This document shows, piece after piece, positions 35,244-43,903 of a DNA stretch of 64,000 bases. Source of the DNA: Bradyrhizobium sp. WBOS07 (lineage in GTDB: Bacteria; Pseudomonadota; Alphaproteobacteria; Rhizobiales; Xanthobacteraceae); contig NZ_CP029008.1 of NCBI RefSeq assembly GCF_024585165.1, forward strand, positions 496,001 to 560,000, in the 5' to 3' direction. Positions within the stretch are counted from its first letter, which is position 1; every line of letters begins with the position of its first letter. Position numbers and translations under genes: made by a program. The notes under the pieces are model-generated. The model searched no databases. It had not been told where the DNA came from and saw only the letters and a program-made list of their open reading frames with translations.

Positions 35244-36287
35244 TCAGCTGATGTTCAGCAGGATTCGCCCCGACGTGCCGCTGCGCATCAGGTCCAGCGC
35301 GTCGTTGACGTCGTCGAGCGCGAACTGGTGGGTCACGATGCCGCGGTAGTTCACCTTACCGGCGTCGCTGAGGCGAACGAGGCGCGGGATATCGCGCGCC
35401 GGCTGGCATTGCCCGCCTTCCGAGCCCTTCAGCACTTTCTCGAAGTGGAGCGGCAGCGTGTAGATCTCGGCCTTCTCGCGCGGCACGCCGACCAGGATGC
35501 AGCGGCCCTTCTTCGCGGTGATCTCGTAGGCGAGCTCGATCAGGTTCTTGACGCCGGTGGTCTCGACCACCTTGTCGGGTCCCTCAGTGCCGGTGATGGA
35601 CCGGATTTCGGCGGCGACATCCTTGACCGCCTCGGAGTTGATGGTGTGGGTGGCGCCGAACTGCTTCGCCATTTCGAGCTTGTTGTCGAGGCGGTCGATC
35701 GCGATGACGGGATAGGCGCCGACCATCGCGGCAAACTGCACGATGTTCAATCCGACCCCGCCGACGCCGAACACCACCACGGCTTCGCCGATGGCGATCT
35801 GCGCATCGTTGTTGACGACGCCAAGCGCGGTCGTCACGGCGCACCCGAGCAGCGGCGCGCTGGTGCGGTCGATCGTATCAGGAACCGGCGTGACGCGATT
35901 TTCCGACACCACGGCATATTCGTTGAAGGTGGTGACCCAGCCGGCATTGAGGCGCTTGCCGCGCCAGGAATAGACCGGCGTGTTGGACTGGACGCCCTTG
36001 CCCGGCCGCCAATGCATGACGACGGTGTCGCCCCGCTTGCAGGAGACCACGCCCGGTCCGGTCTCGACGATCGTCGCCAGTGCCTCATGTCCCAACAAGT
36101 GCGGCAGGAACTTGTCGACGCCCTTGACCGCGTCGATCTCGTTGATCTGCGCGCCGCAGATGCTCGACGTATGCACGTGCGCGAGCACCTGGCCGTGTTC
36201 GAGCCTGTCCGGCAAGCTGAACTCGTCGACGATCAGCGGCTTGCCCGATTCGACGAGGATGGCCGCCTTGGCGGTCTTGATGTCCAT
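35244..36287 (-). CDS. zinc-dependent medium-chain dehydrogenase
   Basis: The 347-residue enzyme has Cys44 (TSSICGAQI), His67-Glu68 (LLGHEALATI) and a third candidate ligand Cys in LLGCAVTTALG for the catalytic zinc, and a GVGGVG Rossmann motif (VVFGVGGVGLNIVQFA). The loop that in class I alcohol dehydrogenases holds the structural zinc has no Cys cluster (HWRPGKGVQSNTPVYS). The start is 13 bases after the stop of the methyltransferase gene, so the two are in one operon. The substrate is unknown; a modified sugar or small alcohol is possible. Confidence 0.85.
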   Translation of the reverse strand: MDIKTAKAAILVESGKPLIVDEFSLPDRLEHGQVLAHVHTSSICGAQINEIDAVKGVDKFLPHLLGHEALATIVETGPGVVSCKRGDTVVMHWRPGKGVQSNTPVYSWRGKRLNAGWVTTFNEYAVVSENRVTPVPDTIDRTSAPLLGCAVTTALGVVNNDAQIAIGEAVVVFGVGGVGLNIVQFAAMVGAYPVIAIDRLDNKLEMAKQFGATHTINSEAVKDVAAEIRSITGTEGPDKVVETTGVKNLIELAYEITAKKGRCILVGVPREKAEIYTLPLHFEKVLKGSEGGQCQPARDIPRLVRLSDAGKVNYRGIVTHQFALDDVNDALDLMRSGTSGRILLNIS

Positions 36288-36300
36288 GAGGAGCGCCCGA

Positions 36301-36966
36301 TCACTCGAAATAGATGAATTCGTAGTCGCCGGTGTAACCGAGCTTGCCGTACAGCCAGATCCATTCCGAGGTGTGCAGAATGGACTCCGCCGTTAGCGCC
36401 CAGCATTCGAGGTTGTGCAGTTCGGCGACGGTCCGGTAGCCCTCGACCATGACGTACTTGTTCTTGCCGACCCGCTCGATCTCCTTGAGCGCCGCCTCGA
36501 GCTCGTAGAGCCGCAGATTGTGCAGGGTGCCAAGCGAGATAACGAGGTCGAAACTGTCGTCGCCGTACGGATAGATGTCCTGGGCGCGATAATTGAAGAG
36601 GTAGGGCTTCACCTGCTCATGCGCATTGGCAAGACCGTGCTTGGAGATATCGAAACCGACGACCTTCAAGCCCGGCAGGATCTTCTGCATCTCGTAGAGC
36701 AGGAAGCCCTTGCCGCAGCCGACGTCGAGAACGCTGGATCCGTCCTTCAGACCATAAGTCTCGATCAGCGCCTTGGCGACCGGCGCCCAGCGCCCCTCGA
36801 TGAAGCGGTATCCCCCGTAGCCGAAGCGGCGGTCGCCGTCCCAATAATCGGCCTCGTATTCCCTCGCCTTCAGCGAGCAGCCGATCTTGTCGTCGTTCAT
36901 GCGGGCCATGTAGTCGCGCTTGGTCGCCGTATGCAGTGGCGTCACGATATTCAGGAGTCGTCCCAT
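36301..36966 (-). CDS. class I SAM-dependent methyltransferase
   Basis: The 221-residue protein begins MGRLLNIVTPLHTATKRDYM and has SAM motif I SSVLDVGCGKGFLLYEM, the motif II acid in VVGFDISKHGLANA, and DLVISLGTLHNLRLYELEA downstream. A YEADYWDGDRRFGYGGYRFI segment precedes the SAM domain. I recall this family from surface-polysaccharide and nucleotide-sugar clusters, but not its reaction. It starts after GAGGA and forms an operon with the dehydrogenase. An upstream in-frame extension is not supported. Confidence 0.8.
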   Translation of the reverse strand: MGRLLNIVTPLHTATKRDYMARMNDDKIGCSLKAREYEADYWDGDRRFGYGGYRFIEGRWAPVAKALIETYGLKDGSSVLDVGCGKGFLLYEMQKILPGLKVVGFDISKHGLANAHEQVKPYLFNYRAQDIYPYGDDSFDLVISLGTLHNLRLYELEAALKEIERVGKNKYVMVEGYRTVAELHNLECWALTAESILHTSEWIWLYGKLGYTGDYEFIYFE

Positions 36967-37199
36967 TGAGTCCTCTGATTCCAGGCGCGTTGCGATTGTC
37001 GCGATTGGCCGGAGAGGCTCGGATCGCAACTTGCGAATCGCTTTAGCATCTAGGGACGCGATCATCATTGCTTCAGATCAATGACGTGGACTCCGGCGCC
37101 CGCGGCGCCGGCAGCCGGCCGCGGTTTCTGCCGCTGCGGCGACACGAAGACGCATGGAACAGAATGCGGGGCGCGGCGTTCGCCGCAAGGGAGCCTGTC

Positions 37200-37526
37200 A
37201 TGCCGACCAAGCCGACCATCGCCCGCATCTGGCGCGGCCGAACCCGCCGCGAGCTTGCCGACGCCTACCAGGCCTATCTGCAGGCCGAGGGCATTCCGCC
37301 ACTGCGCAAGACCGCGCTCGGCGTGCAGCAATTGCGCGAGGACCGCGACGAGGAGACGTGGTTCACGACCATTTCCTATTGGGCGGACATCGCAGCCATG
37401 ACGGCTTTCACCAAGGGCGAGCCCACCAAGGTCCATCATCTCGCACGCGATGCGGAGTTCCTGATTGAGCTGCCGCAGCGCATCGAGATTCACCGCATCC
37501 TGATCGATGAACAGGGCCTACGGTAA
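37200..37526 (+). CDS. small ABM-like protein
   Basis: The 108-residue protein begins MPTKPTIARIWRGRTRRELA and contains WFTTISYWADIAAMTAFTKG and HLARDAEFLIELPQRIEIHR, consistent with the ABM/dimeric alpha-beta barrel fold. No catalytic set is evident. It overlaps a possible reverse-strand gene end by nine bases. The start at 37200 is supported by the fold boundary; a longer frame from 37068 is of poor composition. Confidence 0.65.
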   Translation: MPTKPTIARIWRGRTRRELADAYQAYLQAEGIPPLRKTALGVQQLREDRDEETWFTTISYWADIAAMTAFTKGEPTKVHHLARDAEFLIELPQRIEIHRILIDEQGLR

Positions 37527-37709
37527 AAAGATTGCGCTGGGGAATCTGAAGCTCACATCGCCGCCAAATTGGCGCTTGGTGGCAAGATCCAATCGCTCGC
37601 GGCTGTGCGGTTTCGCCGCAATGTCTCCGGCGGAATAAGTGATTATATCTGGCATGTCATGGCATATGTCGTCGACATAGACGCGCGCACCGCGCGCTTC
37701 GGTCTTCAC
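37518..37709 (-). CDS. possible small protein of unknown function, 63 residues
   Basis: From a GTG at 37709, preceded by GGAGG eight bases away, the frame reads VKTEARGARVYVDDICHDMP and continues AAKPHSRERLDLATKRQFGG, ending in SAIFLP. Composition is protein-like and soluble; no family is recognised. It converges with the ABM-like gene and overlaps its end by nine bases. Support is the ribosome site and residue composition only. Confidence 0.4.
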   Translation of the reverse strand: MKTEARGARVYVDDICHDMPDIITYSAGDIAAKPHSRERLDLATKRQFGGDVSFRFPSAIFLP

Positions 37710-37734
37710 GCCGGCCGCCTCCAAGCAGGCGGTT

Positions 37735-37766
37735 AGCCGGACGGTGCTTGCGCCGTCCGGGCTCTT
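37735..37766 (+). terminator. hairpin followed by T-run, upstream of the GreA/GreB-like gene
   Basis: AGCCGGACGG pairs with CCGTCCGGGCT (one bulged base) around an eight-base loop, followed by CTTTTCC. Read on the plus strand it could end transcription from upstream or act as a leader attenuator of the gene at 37823. Confidence 0.45.
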
Positions 37767-37822
37767 TTCCAGCTTTCGTGACCTCTCCCTGCGAGGTCGT
37801 ATTGAAGCAGAAGGAGTGTGCC

Positions 37823-38287
37823 GTGCTGCCTCTTCCAAAAATCGCGCTCGCCGCATCGGACTATCCCCGTCTCGAACAGCTCGCCCGCCACGCCGCCCAA
37901 CGAGGTGATCTGGACGGGATCTTCCTCCTGGGCGAGATCAACCGCGCCGACATCGTGCCGGACGAAATGAACGATCTCGATTCCCGCGTGACTGTTGGAT
38001 CATGGGTCACTTTTTGCACCAATTGGGGCGTTCCGCGCCGCACCGTGCAACTGGTCTGGCCCGAGGAGTGCTGGTCGGATCCCGCCCGCATCTCGATCCT
38101 GTCATCTCTGGGAGCGGCTTTGATCGGCCTGCAGGTCGGCGATCACATGCCGTACCTCGTCGCGGGGTGCCTGAACGTCGTCAGGGTTCAGAGCGTCACG
38201 CGATCAAACCCGAACGTGGTCAATCTGTTTCCGGCGGGTCGGCGCAGCACGCCGCTCGACGACGATCCCGGACCCACTGCAGCCTAG
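37823..38287 (+). CDS. GreA/GreB-type C-terminal-domain protein (Rnk-like)
   Basis: The 154-residue protein begins LPLPKIALAASDYPRLEQLA with a short N-terminal coiled region and ends in a GreA/GreB C-terminal fold (SWVTFCTNWGVPRRTVQLVW, then ISILSSLGAALIGLQVGDHM). Rnk-like proteins with this domain bind RNA polymerase in the secondary channel. GTG 37823 is chosen because AAGGAG lies six bases before it. A related gene follows ten bases after the stop, and the two are likely a duplicated pair. Confidence 0.75.
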   Translation: MLPLPKIALAASDYPRLEQLARHAAQRGDLDGIFLLGEINRADIVPDEMNDLDSRVTVGSWVTFCTNWGVPRRTVQLVWPEECWSDPARISILSSLGAALIGLQVGDHMPYLVAGCLNVVRVQSVTRSNPNVVNLFPAGRRSTPLDDDPGPTAA

Positions 38288-38297
38288 GAGACATCAA

Positions 38298-38738
38298 ATG
38301 CACAATTTCGAAGCCGAGATTCGACGAGACCAGCCCGCGTTGCCGCCGATCAGGATCGCAGAGGACGATTCGCGGCGTTTGAGCTCGCTGGCGAATTCGA
38401 CCATGGATCTGTTTCCCAATGTCGCCCAGTTTCTGGCTCGCGAGCTGGACCGCGCGACGGTCGCGGGAGAGAACGACTTGCGCGGCGTGGTCAGGATGGG
38501 CTCCAAAGTGACCTATCGCGACGACAAGGGTGCGAGCCGCGAGATCGTGCTGGTCTATCCGCACGAGGCCAACATCGCGCTCAGCCGGATCTCGATCCTG
38601 ACTCCCGTCGGGGCGGCGCTAATCGGACTCTCGGTGGGACAGCGAATCGCGTTCGAGACGCCGGACAAGCGTATCAGAGGATTGACCGTCCTGGCTGTCT
38701 CCGAATCAGAAATGATCGACAGACCCGATCGAGCATGA
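38298..38738 (+). CDS. GreA/GreB-type C-terminal-domain protein (Rnk-like), second copy
   Basis: The 146-residue protein has the GreA/GreB C-terminal domain at about 70-135 (RMGSKVTYRDDKGASREIVL, then ISILTPVGAALIGLSVGQRI), clearly homologous to its upstream neighbour (RISIL..GAALIGL in both). The N-terminal part has a helical region with NSTMDLFPNVAQFLARELDR that may act as the short coiled coil of Rnk. The ATG at 38298 follows AGGAGA. It probably binds RNA polymerase and modulates transcription. Confidence 0.8.
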   Translation: MHNFEAEIRRDQPALPPIRIAEDDSRRLSSLANSTMDLFPNVAQFLARELDRATVAGENDLRGVVRMGSKVTYRDDKGASREIVLVYPHEANIALSRISILTPVGAALIGLSVGQRIAFETPDKRIRGLTVLAVSESEMIDRPDRA

Positions 38739-38912
38739 TTCTCTCGAAATAGCGGGCGCGCCGCTCCGGATGCGCCCCTTTGCGAGGGTGACCTGCCGCA
38801 CGGATTGACGGACGACCTGGAAGTTGCTCCTCAAAGTCGCTCCTGGAGTTGCTGCAGCACAACGAATTCGCTTCCGAGCCTCGCTACCATGTTCCGGCAG
38901 GCGAACTCACGG

Positions 38913-38956
38913 GGGCGACGAGGGGGTCGGCGCCGTCAGGGAACCCCCCGTCGCCC
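38913..38956 (+). promoter_or_regulatory. G/C-rich hairpin in the leader of the next gene
   Basis: GGGCGACG-(A)-GGGGGT pairs with ACCCCCC-GTCGCCC around a 15-base loop, located 41 bases upstream of the ATG at 38997. It could be a leader structure, or a terminator lacking a T-run. Confidence 0.3.
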
Positions 38957-38996
38957 GTCGCAATTGACCCTCGTCAGGCACGACAAGGAAACAGCC

Positions 38997-39260
38997 ATGA
39001 AGAACATCAGTGCCGGTCAGATCGCTCTGCTGGTTGCCCTCGGGGCCATGTTGATCCTCACGGGCGTCTGGGGATTTTCGGTCTGGGATTCCAGCAGCGG
39101 CGTCGAGATGGGAAAGCACGGCTGGATCGCGCTTGGCCTCGGAGCGTTCTTCTCATTGCTGATCGGCTGCGGGCTGATGGCGCTGATGTTCTTCAGCAGC
39201 CGCAGCGGTCACGATGATGTCGCCGATCCCTTCCGCCGGCGGAACGGCGAGGACAAGTAG
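38997..39260 (+). CDS. small two-helix membrane protein
   Basis: The 87-residue protein has two membrane helices (GQIALLVALGAMLILTGVWG and LGAFFSLLIGCGLMALMFFS) joined by a short loop with SSSGVEMGKHG, and a polar C-terminal tail ending RRRNGEDK. The start is ATG 38997 after AAGGAAA. I do not recognise a family. Neighbours are a GreA/GreB-type gene pair upstream and a BA14K gene downstream, with no clear functional link. Confidence 0.65.
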   Translation: MKNISAGQIALLVALGAMLILTGVWGFSVWDSSSGVEMGKHGWIALGLGAFFSLLIGCGLMALMFFSSRSGHDDVADPFRRRNGEDK

Positions 39261-39387
39261 CGGCACGTCGGCCATCATCCTTACCCATTATTCATTTTCC
39301 GCGACCGTCTGTCGCTGATCCCGCGCTGAAGGAACGGAGCGGGCAAGCGGCCGTTGCTCCGGTATCCTCAACAACATGGAGCCCGAC

Positions 39388-39747
39388 ATGACAATGCGCA
39401 GAACTTTCGTCGCCCTCGCGGCCGCTGGAGCGATGCTCTCGACAGCAGCTTCGCCGGTGCTCGCGGCGCCCTTGCCGATCGCGAATCCGGGTGCTGACTC
39501 CGGCGTGCAGCAGGTGCAGTACCGGCATGGACACGGGCATCGGCATGGCCATTACGGGCATCATCACGGTGGGAACGGCGCAGCCGTCCTCGGCGGCCTT
39601 GCGGCCGGTGCAATCATCGGCGGCGCAATCGCCAGCAGCCAGGCTCAGGCCAACGCCACGTCCTACTGTGCCCAGCGCTATCGCTCCTACGATCCCGGCT
39701 CAGGAACTTATCTGGGTCACGACGGCCTGCGTCACCCCTGCCCGTAA
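39388..39747 (+). CDS. BA14K-family secreted protein
   Basis: The 119-residue product has a signal peptide (MRRTFVALAAAGAMLSTAAS, cut after PVLA), a His/Gly-rich stretch (YRHGHGHRHGHYGHHHGG) that could bind metal, a Gly/Ala-rich hydrophobic segment (VLGGLAAGAIIGGAIASS) and the C-terminal BA14K motif (SYCAQRYRSYDPGSGTYL, then GLRHPCP). BA14K proteins are abundant in Rhizobiales and of unclear function, reported as lectin-like. The start at 39388 has GGAG before it; 39394 is possible. Confidence 0.85.
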   Translation: MTMRRTFVALAAAGAMLSTAASPVLAAPLPIANPGADSGVQQVQYRHGHGHRHGHYGHHHGGNGAAVLGGLAAGAIIGGAIASSQAQANATSYCAQRYRSYDPGSGTYLGHDGLRHPCP

Positions 39748-39851
39748 CGCGCGCATGAGCCTTCGGCAGCCTCCTCGCTCTGAGAGAGGCTGCCGACCTT
39801 CGGCAAGGGCTTGCGATTCATTCAAAGGCGAAACAAGCGCATCCCGCGCGT

Positions 39852-40877
39852 CTATTGCACCTCGATATTCGCGTCCTTGATCAGCTTGCGCCAGCGTTCC
39901 TCCTCCTGGGCGACATAACGATCGAGCTGTTCCGGGGCGCTGCCGACCATGATGAGGCCTTCGTTCGCCTCCAGCTTCTTGAAGGCACCGGACTGAACCG
40001 CCTTTGCGATGGCTTGATTGAGACGCGCGATCACCGGAGCGGGCGTCCTGGCCGGAGCATACAATCCGTACCAGGATTCGGCGGCGTAGCCGGGCACCCC
40101 GGCCTCGGCGACGGTGGGCAATTGCGGAAACGCCGCTGAACGCTCGGCGGATGTGACGGCGAGCGCCCGGAGCTGACCTGCAGCCACCAGTGAGGCCGCA
40201 CTTGCCACCGTGGTGAACATCACGTCGATCTGCCCGCCCAGGAGATCGCTGATCGCCGGCGCCGCGCCCTTGTAGGGCACCGCCGTCATCTTGACCTTCG
40301 CCATCGCATTGAACAGCTCGCCGGCGAGATGCGCCGAGGTGCCGGTGCCGAAGGTTCCGAAATTGAGCTTGCCGGGATTGGCCTTGGCCTCCGCGATCAA
40401 ATCCGAGATCGAGTTGATCTTGGATGCCGGGTTGACCACGACGATGTTGAAGGAGCGCGCGATCAGCGAGATCGCCGCGAAATCCTTGTGCGGATCGAAC
40501 GGCAGCTTGTTGTAGAGGCTCGGATTGACCGCGTGGGCGAAAGTCGCCATCAGCAGCGAATAGCCGTCAGGTTCGCTGCTCGCCACCGTCTGGGTTCCGA
40601 TAATGGTCCCGGCGCCCGGCTTATTCTCGATGATGACAGACTTGCCGAGATCCCCCTGGATCTCCTGCGCTGTGGTTCGCGCCATGATGTCGGTGCCGCC
40701 GCCGGCCGCGAAGGGCACCACGATCTTGACGATCTTGTCGGGATATTCCGCGCGCGCCGGCGTCAGTCCGAGCCCTGCGAAGATCGCACAGGAGAGAATG
40801 ACGAGACCTCGCCAGTGCCGCACGGCGGGAGCTTTCCCACCAGCTTCGTCGTGCTTGATGATATTGCCAATGGCCAT
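39852..40877 (-). CDS. Bug-family (TctC) solute-binding protein
   Basis: The 341-residue product has a signal sequence with a long polar start and the hydrophobic core GLVILSCAIFAGLGLTPARA, then the Bug pattern VKIVVPFAAGGGTDIMARTT, ENKPGAGTIIGTQTVASS and NFGTFGTGTSAHLAGELF. These periplasmic proteins bind carboxylates such as aromatic acids and feed tripartite tricarboxylate transporters, none of whose membrane genes are nearby. It follows the acyl-CoA synthetase gene by 22 bases from the ATG at 40877; an ATG at 40907 overlapping the previous stop is an alternative start. Confidence 0.87.
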   Translation of the reverse strand: MAIGNIIKHDEAGGKAPAVRHWRGLVILSCAIFAGLGLTPARAEYPDKIVKIVVPFAAGGGTDIMARTTAQEIQGDLGKSVIIENKPGAGTIIGTQTVASSEPDGYSLLMATFAHAVNPSLYNKLPFDPHKDFAAISLIARSFNIVVVNPASKINSISDLIAEAKANPGKLNFGTFGTGTSAHLAGELFNAMAKVKMTAVPYKGAAPAISDLLGGQIDVMFTTVASAASLVAAGQLRALAVTSAERSAAFPQLPTVAEAGVPGYAAESWYGLYAPARTPAPVIARLNQAIAKAVQSGAFKKLEANEGLIMVGSAPEQLDRYVAQEEERWRKLIKDANIEVQ

Positions 40878-40899
40878 CTGGAGATCCCTCCGGTTTTGC

Positions 40900-42987
40900 T
40901 CAGACATTGAGAACAACCAATCCGTCCGCTGCCTTCACGCCCTGGCCCGCCGGCAGCACGAACACCGGATTGATCTCCGCTTCGGAAAGCCGATCACCGA
41001 GCTGCGCGACCATGCGCGAGAACGCAACGACCGCGGCTGCGAGCGCTTCGACATCGCATGCCGGCCGGCCGCGAAAGCCGTCCAGCAACGGCCATGTGAC
41101 GAGATCGCGCGCCATCGCCCGCGCCTCGGACAGATCGAGGCCGCCGTTCGGCGGAAGCAGACGCATCGTGGTGTCCTTGAACAATTCGGCCGCGACGCCG
41201 CCCATGCCGAGAAGGATCGCGGTTCCCAGCGAATCGCGATGCATTCCGAGAATGATTTCGACGCCACCTGAAATCATCTCCTGAACCAGGAATTGATCGG
41301 GCCGCTTCCCGGTCCTGGCCTCGACGTCATCGGCCATCGCCGTCAGGCGGCCGCCGATCGCGTCAGTGGTCAGATTGACCGCGACGCCGCCGACATCGCT
41401 CTTGTGCGCGATCTCGCGCGAGAGGATCTTGAGCACGGCCCGGTCACCGAGGCTGCGCGCCGCCTGTTCCGCTTCGCGCGCGGTTGCGACCACTTTCTCC
41501 GCTACGACGGGAATCCCAAAGCGGGCGAACAGCGCCTTGGCCTGTGCTTCATCGAGCGATCCGGCCGGCAAATCGCCGGCATCAACGATCGTCAGGGACG
41601 GGGTGGCTGTCTGGACCTGCTCCGGCCTTGCGGCCCGCAACAGCCCATCGAGCGCAGCGGTGCAACTCTCGGCGGAGGTATAGGCGGGGACACCGTGCCG
41701 CGTGAGGACGGAGACGACCTCGGGCGCATAGGGACTGACATAGGCAATGACCGGCTTGTCGCTGAGCGGCAGGCAGTCGTGGATGGCGTCGGCCATCAGG
41801 GCCGGCGATCCCACGGCCGACGAGCCGGCAATGACCACCAGCGCGTCATAGGACGGACTTGCGAGCAGGATGCGGATGGCGCCGCGCAGCAGCTCCGGCT
41901 GCAGGCCGGCCAGGGTCACGTCGATCGGATTGCGATCGAGATTGGCGTGCGAGCCCGACTGCAAGGCCCGCAATTGCGCCGCCGTCTCCGCATCGGGTGC
42001 TGGTGTCGTAAAACCGGCGACGCCGAGACTGTCTGATACGATCGTGCCGGCACCGCCGGTCGAGGTGAGGATCGCAACGCGCCGGCCGGAGAGTTTCCGT
42101 CCCGCGGCAAGGACGGCGGGAATGTCGAGCAGGTCTTCGAACGTCCTGGCGCGGATCACGCCGAGCTGCCGGAACAAGGCGTCGTACATGCGGTCGGAGC
42201 CGGCCAGCGCGCCGGTGTGCGAGACGGCCGCCTGCGCGCCCGCCTCCGATCGCCCGATCTTGAAGGCGACGATGGGCTTGCCGGCGCGGCGCGCCCTCAG
42301 GACCGCCTCCCGAAAGCGAAGCGGATTGCGGATCGCCTCGATGTAGAGTGCAATGACTCTGGTCGCATCGTCTTCAGCGAGGACGTCGATGAAGTCGGCA
42401 AGTTCGAGATCGGCCTCGTTGCTGGTCGACACCAGCTTGGACAACCCAATTCCGCGTGCGGCGGCGCGCGACAACACCGCACCGAGAATCCCCCCGCTTT
42501 GCGAGATCAGCCCGATGGCCCCCGCCGGGAAGCGATCCATCGCCAGCGCGCCCGACGCCGACAGCACGATATTGTCGGTGAGATTGACGAGGCCGATCGT
42601 GTTCGGCCCGAGGATCCGCATCGACCCCGCGGCCTGCATGAGCTGATGCTGGCGCGCGGCACCCTCTGCCCCTGTTTCGGTGAAGCCGCTGGCAAGAACG
42701 ATTGCCGCGGCAGCGCCCCGCTCGGACAATTCGCGCACTGCGATATGCGCGCGCTCGGCGCCGAGCAGAACAAGGCCGACGTCAGGCACATCAGGCAGCG
42801 AGGCGACATCCGCGTAGCATTTGAGGCCGCCGATCTCTCCGACCTTCGGATTGACGGGATAGATCTCACCCGCAAAGCCGTGCTTCTGGAGATAGGACAC
42901 CGGTCGGCCCGACGTCTTCGTCGGATCCGCCGATGCACCGATGATTGCGATGCTGCGCGGCCGGATCAGGCGTTCGATCGCGCTCAT
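40900..42987 (-). CDS. ADP-forming acyl-CoA synthetase (acetate-CoA ligase family)
   Basis: The 695-residue protein fuses a CoA-binding domain (IAIIGASADPTKTSGRPVSY), a succinyl-CoA-ligase-like domain with the phosphohistidine segment AAVSHTGALAGSDRMYDALF, and a C-terminal ATP-grasp (about 475-690) containing PDQFLVQEMISGGVEIILGM. It activates a carboxylic acid to its CoA thioester with ATP. It lies between the enoyl-CoA hydratase (three-base gap) and the binding-protein gene, so it most likely activates the imported acid of this operon. Substrate unknown. Confidence 0.88.
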   Translation of the reverse strand: MSAIERLIRPRSIAIIGASADPTKTSGRPVSYLQKHGFAGEIYPVNPKVGEIGGLKCYADVASLPDVPDVGLVLLGAERAHIAVRELSERGAAAAIVLASGFTETGAEGAARQHQLMQAAGSMRILGPNTIGLVNLTDNIVLSASGALAMDRFPAGAIGLISQSGGILGAVLSRAAARGIGLSKLVSTSNEADLELADFIDVLAEDDATRVIALYIEAIRNPLRFREAVLRARRAGKPIVAFKIGRSEAGAQAAVSHTGALAGSDRMYDALFRQLGVIRARTFEDLLDIPAVLAAGRKLSGRRVAILTSTGGAGTIVSDSLGVAGFTTPAPDAETAAQLRALQSGSHANLDRNPIDVTLAGLQPELLRGAIRILLASPSYDALVVIAGSSAVGSPALMADAIHDCLPLSDKPVIAYVSPYAPEVVSVLTRHGVPAYTSAESCTAALDGLLRAARPEQVQTATPSLTIVDAGDLPAGSLDEAQAKALFARFGIPVVAEKVVATAREAEQAARSLGDRAVLKILSREIAHKSDVGGVAVNLTTDAIGGRLTAMADDVEARTGKRPDQFLVQEMISGGVEIILGMHRDSLGTAILLGMGGVAAELFKDTTMRLLPPNGGLDLSEARAMARDLVTWPLLDGFRGRPACDVEALAAAVVAFSRMVAQLGDRLSEAEINPVFVLPAGQGVKAADGLVVLNV

Positions 42988-42990
42988 CGC

Positions 42991-43782
42991 TCACTCCTTC
43001 GCGGAGGATTGCGCGAGGAACGCCGCCACGGCTTCGCGGTGTTCCGCGCTGGTGTAGCAGATGGCCTGCGCCTGGCTGCCGAGATTGAAGATATCGTGCG
43101 CGGAATGCTCGAAGGTCTCGTTCAAGATCTTCTTGCTCAGCGCCAGCGCGGTGGGAGACCCCTGAGCCAGCTCGGCCGCCCAGGCCTGCGCGGCCGGCAG
43201 CAGCTCGGCCGAGGCCACCTTGCGATCGACGATGCCGAGCGCGAGCGCCTCGTCGGCCTCGACGATTCGGCCCGTGAAGATCAGCTCCTTGGCCTTCGCG
43301 AGCCCGACCCGGCGCGGCAGGAAATACAGCCCGCCGCCGTCGGGGATCAAACCGCGCTTGATGTAGGACCAGGTGAATTTCGAGCGTTCCGTGGCCATGA
43401 CGAAGTCGCAGGCCAGCGCGGTATCCGCACCTAAGCCCGCAGCGGCGCCGTTGACGGCGGCAATGGTCGGCTTCGGCAGGCCGAGCAGCAACGACTGCAC
43501 GTGGTGCACGCCCTGCTGGCGGCTCCAGCCGTTAAAGGCGACCTCACCCTGCGGCGCCTCGAGCCGGCGCTTCATGCCGCTGATGTCGCCGCCGGCACAG
43601 AAGGCGTTGCCGCGTCCGGTCAGCACCAGAGCTTTGATGGACCTGTCGCGCGCCACGGTGTCGAGCGCGCTGAGAAACTCGGCGCGCATCTCGTCGCTCA
43701 TGGCGTTGCGCCGTTCCGGGCGGTTGAAGGCGATGGTCGCGATGGCGGCTTCGACGGAAAATTCGATGAGCTGATAGGACAT
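42991..43782 (-). CDS. enoyl-CoA hydratase/isomerase family protein
   Basis: The 263-residue crotonase-fold protein has the oxyanion segment GNAFCAGGDISGMKRR and a second at AAVNGAAAGLGADTAL, with the catalytic-loop region KRGLIPDGGGLYFLPRRVGL. It heads the operon with the acyl-CoA synthetase and Bug protein and is divergent from the IclR gene. The operon order suggests acid uptake, CoA activation and beta-oxidation-like hydration. It resembles the other hydratase in the window (2462-3232) only at family level. Confidence 0.9.
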   Translation of the reverse strand: MSYQLIEFSVEAAIATIAFNRPERRNAMSDEMRAEFLSALDTVARDRSIKALVLTGRGNAFCAGGDISGMKRRLEAPQGEVAFNGWSRQQGVHHVQSLLLGLPKPTIAAVNGAAAGLGADTALACDFVMATERSKFTWSYIKRGLIPDGGGLYFLPRRVGLAKAKELIFTGRIVEADEALALGIVDRKVASAELLPAAQAWAAELAQGSPTALALSKKILNETFEHSAHDIFNLGSQAQAICYTSAEHREAVAAFLAQSSAKE

Positions 43783-43867
43783 GGCGTTTCCTCGTCAAGC
43801 CCGCGCGGCCGGGCATTCTTCTTCCCCCAGCTGATAGCGGCTTGCCCCCGCCGGAGCATCCGCTTAA

Positions 43868-43882
43868 TTCCACTCAGTGGAA
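43868..43882. promoter_or_regulatory. palindromic IclR-type operator
   Basis: TTCCACTCAGTGGAA is a perfect seven-base-arm palindrome in the gap between the enoyl-CoA hydratase and IclR genes. IclR-family regulators bind T-G-G-A-A/T-T-C-C-A type palindromes of this size. It overlaps the GTG at 43877, one of the possible IclR starts. Confidence 0.55.
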
Positions 43883-43903
43883 ATGTTGGCGGAGCTGGGC
43901 AAG

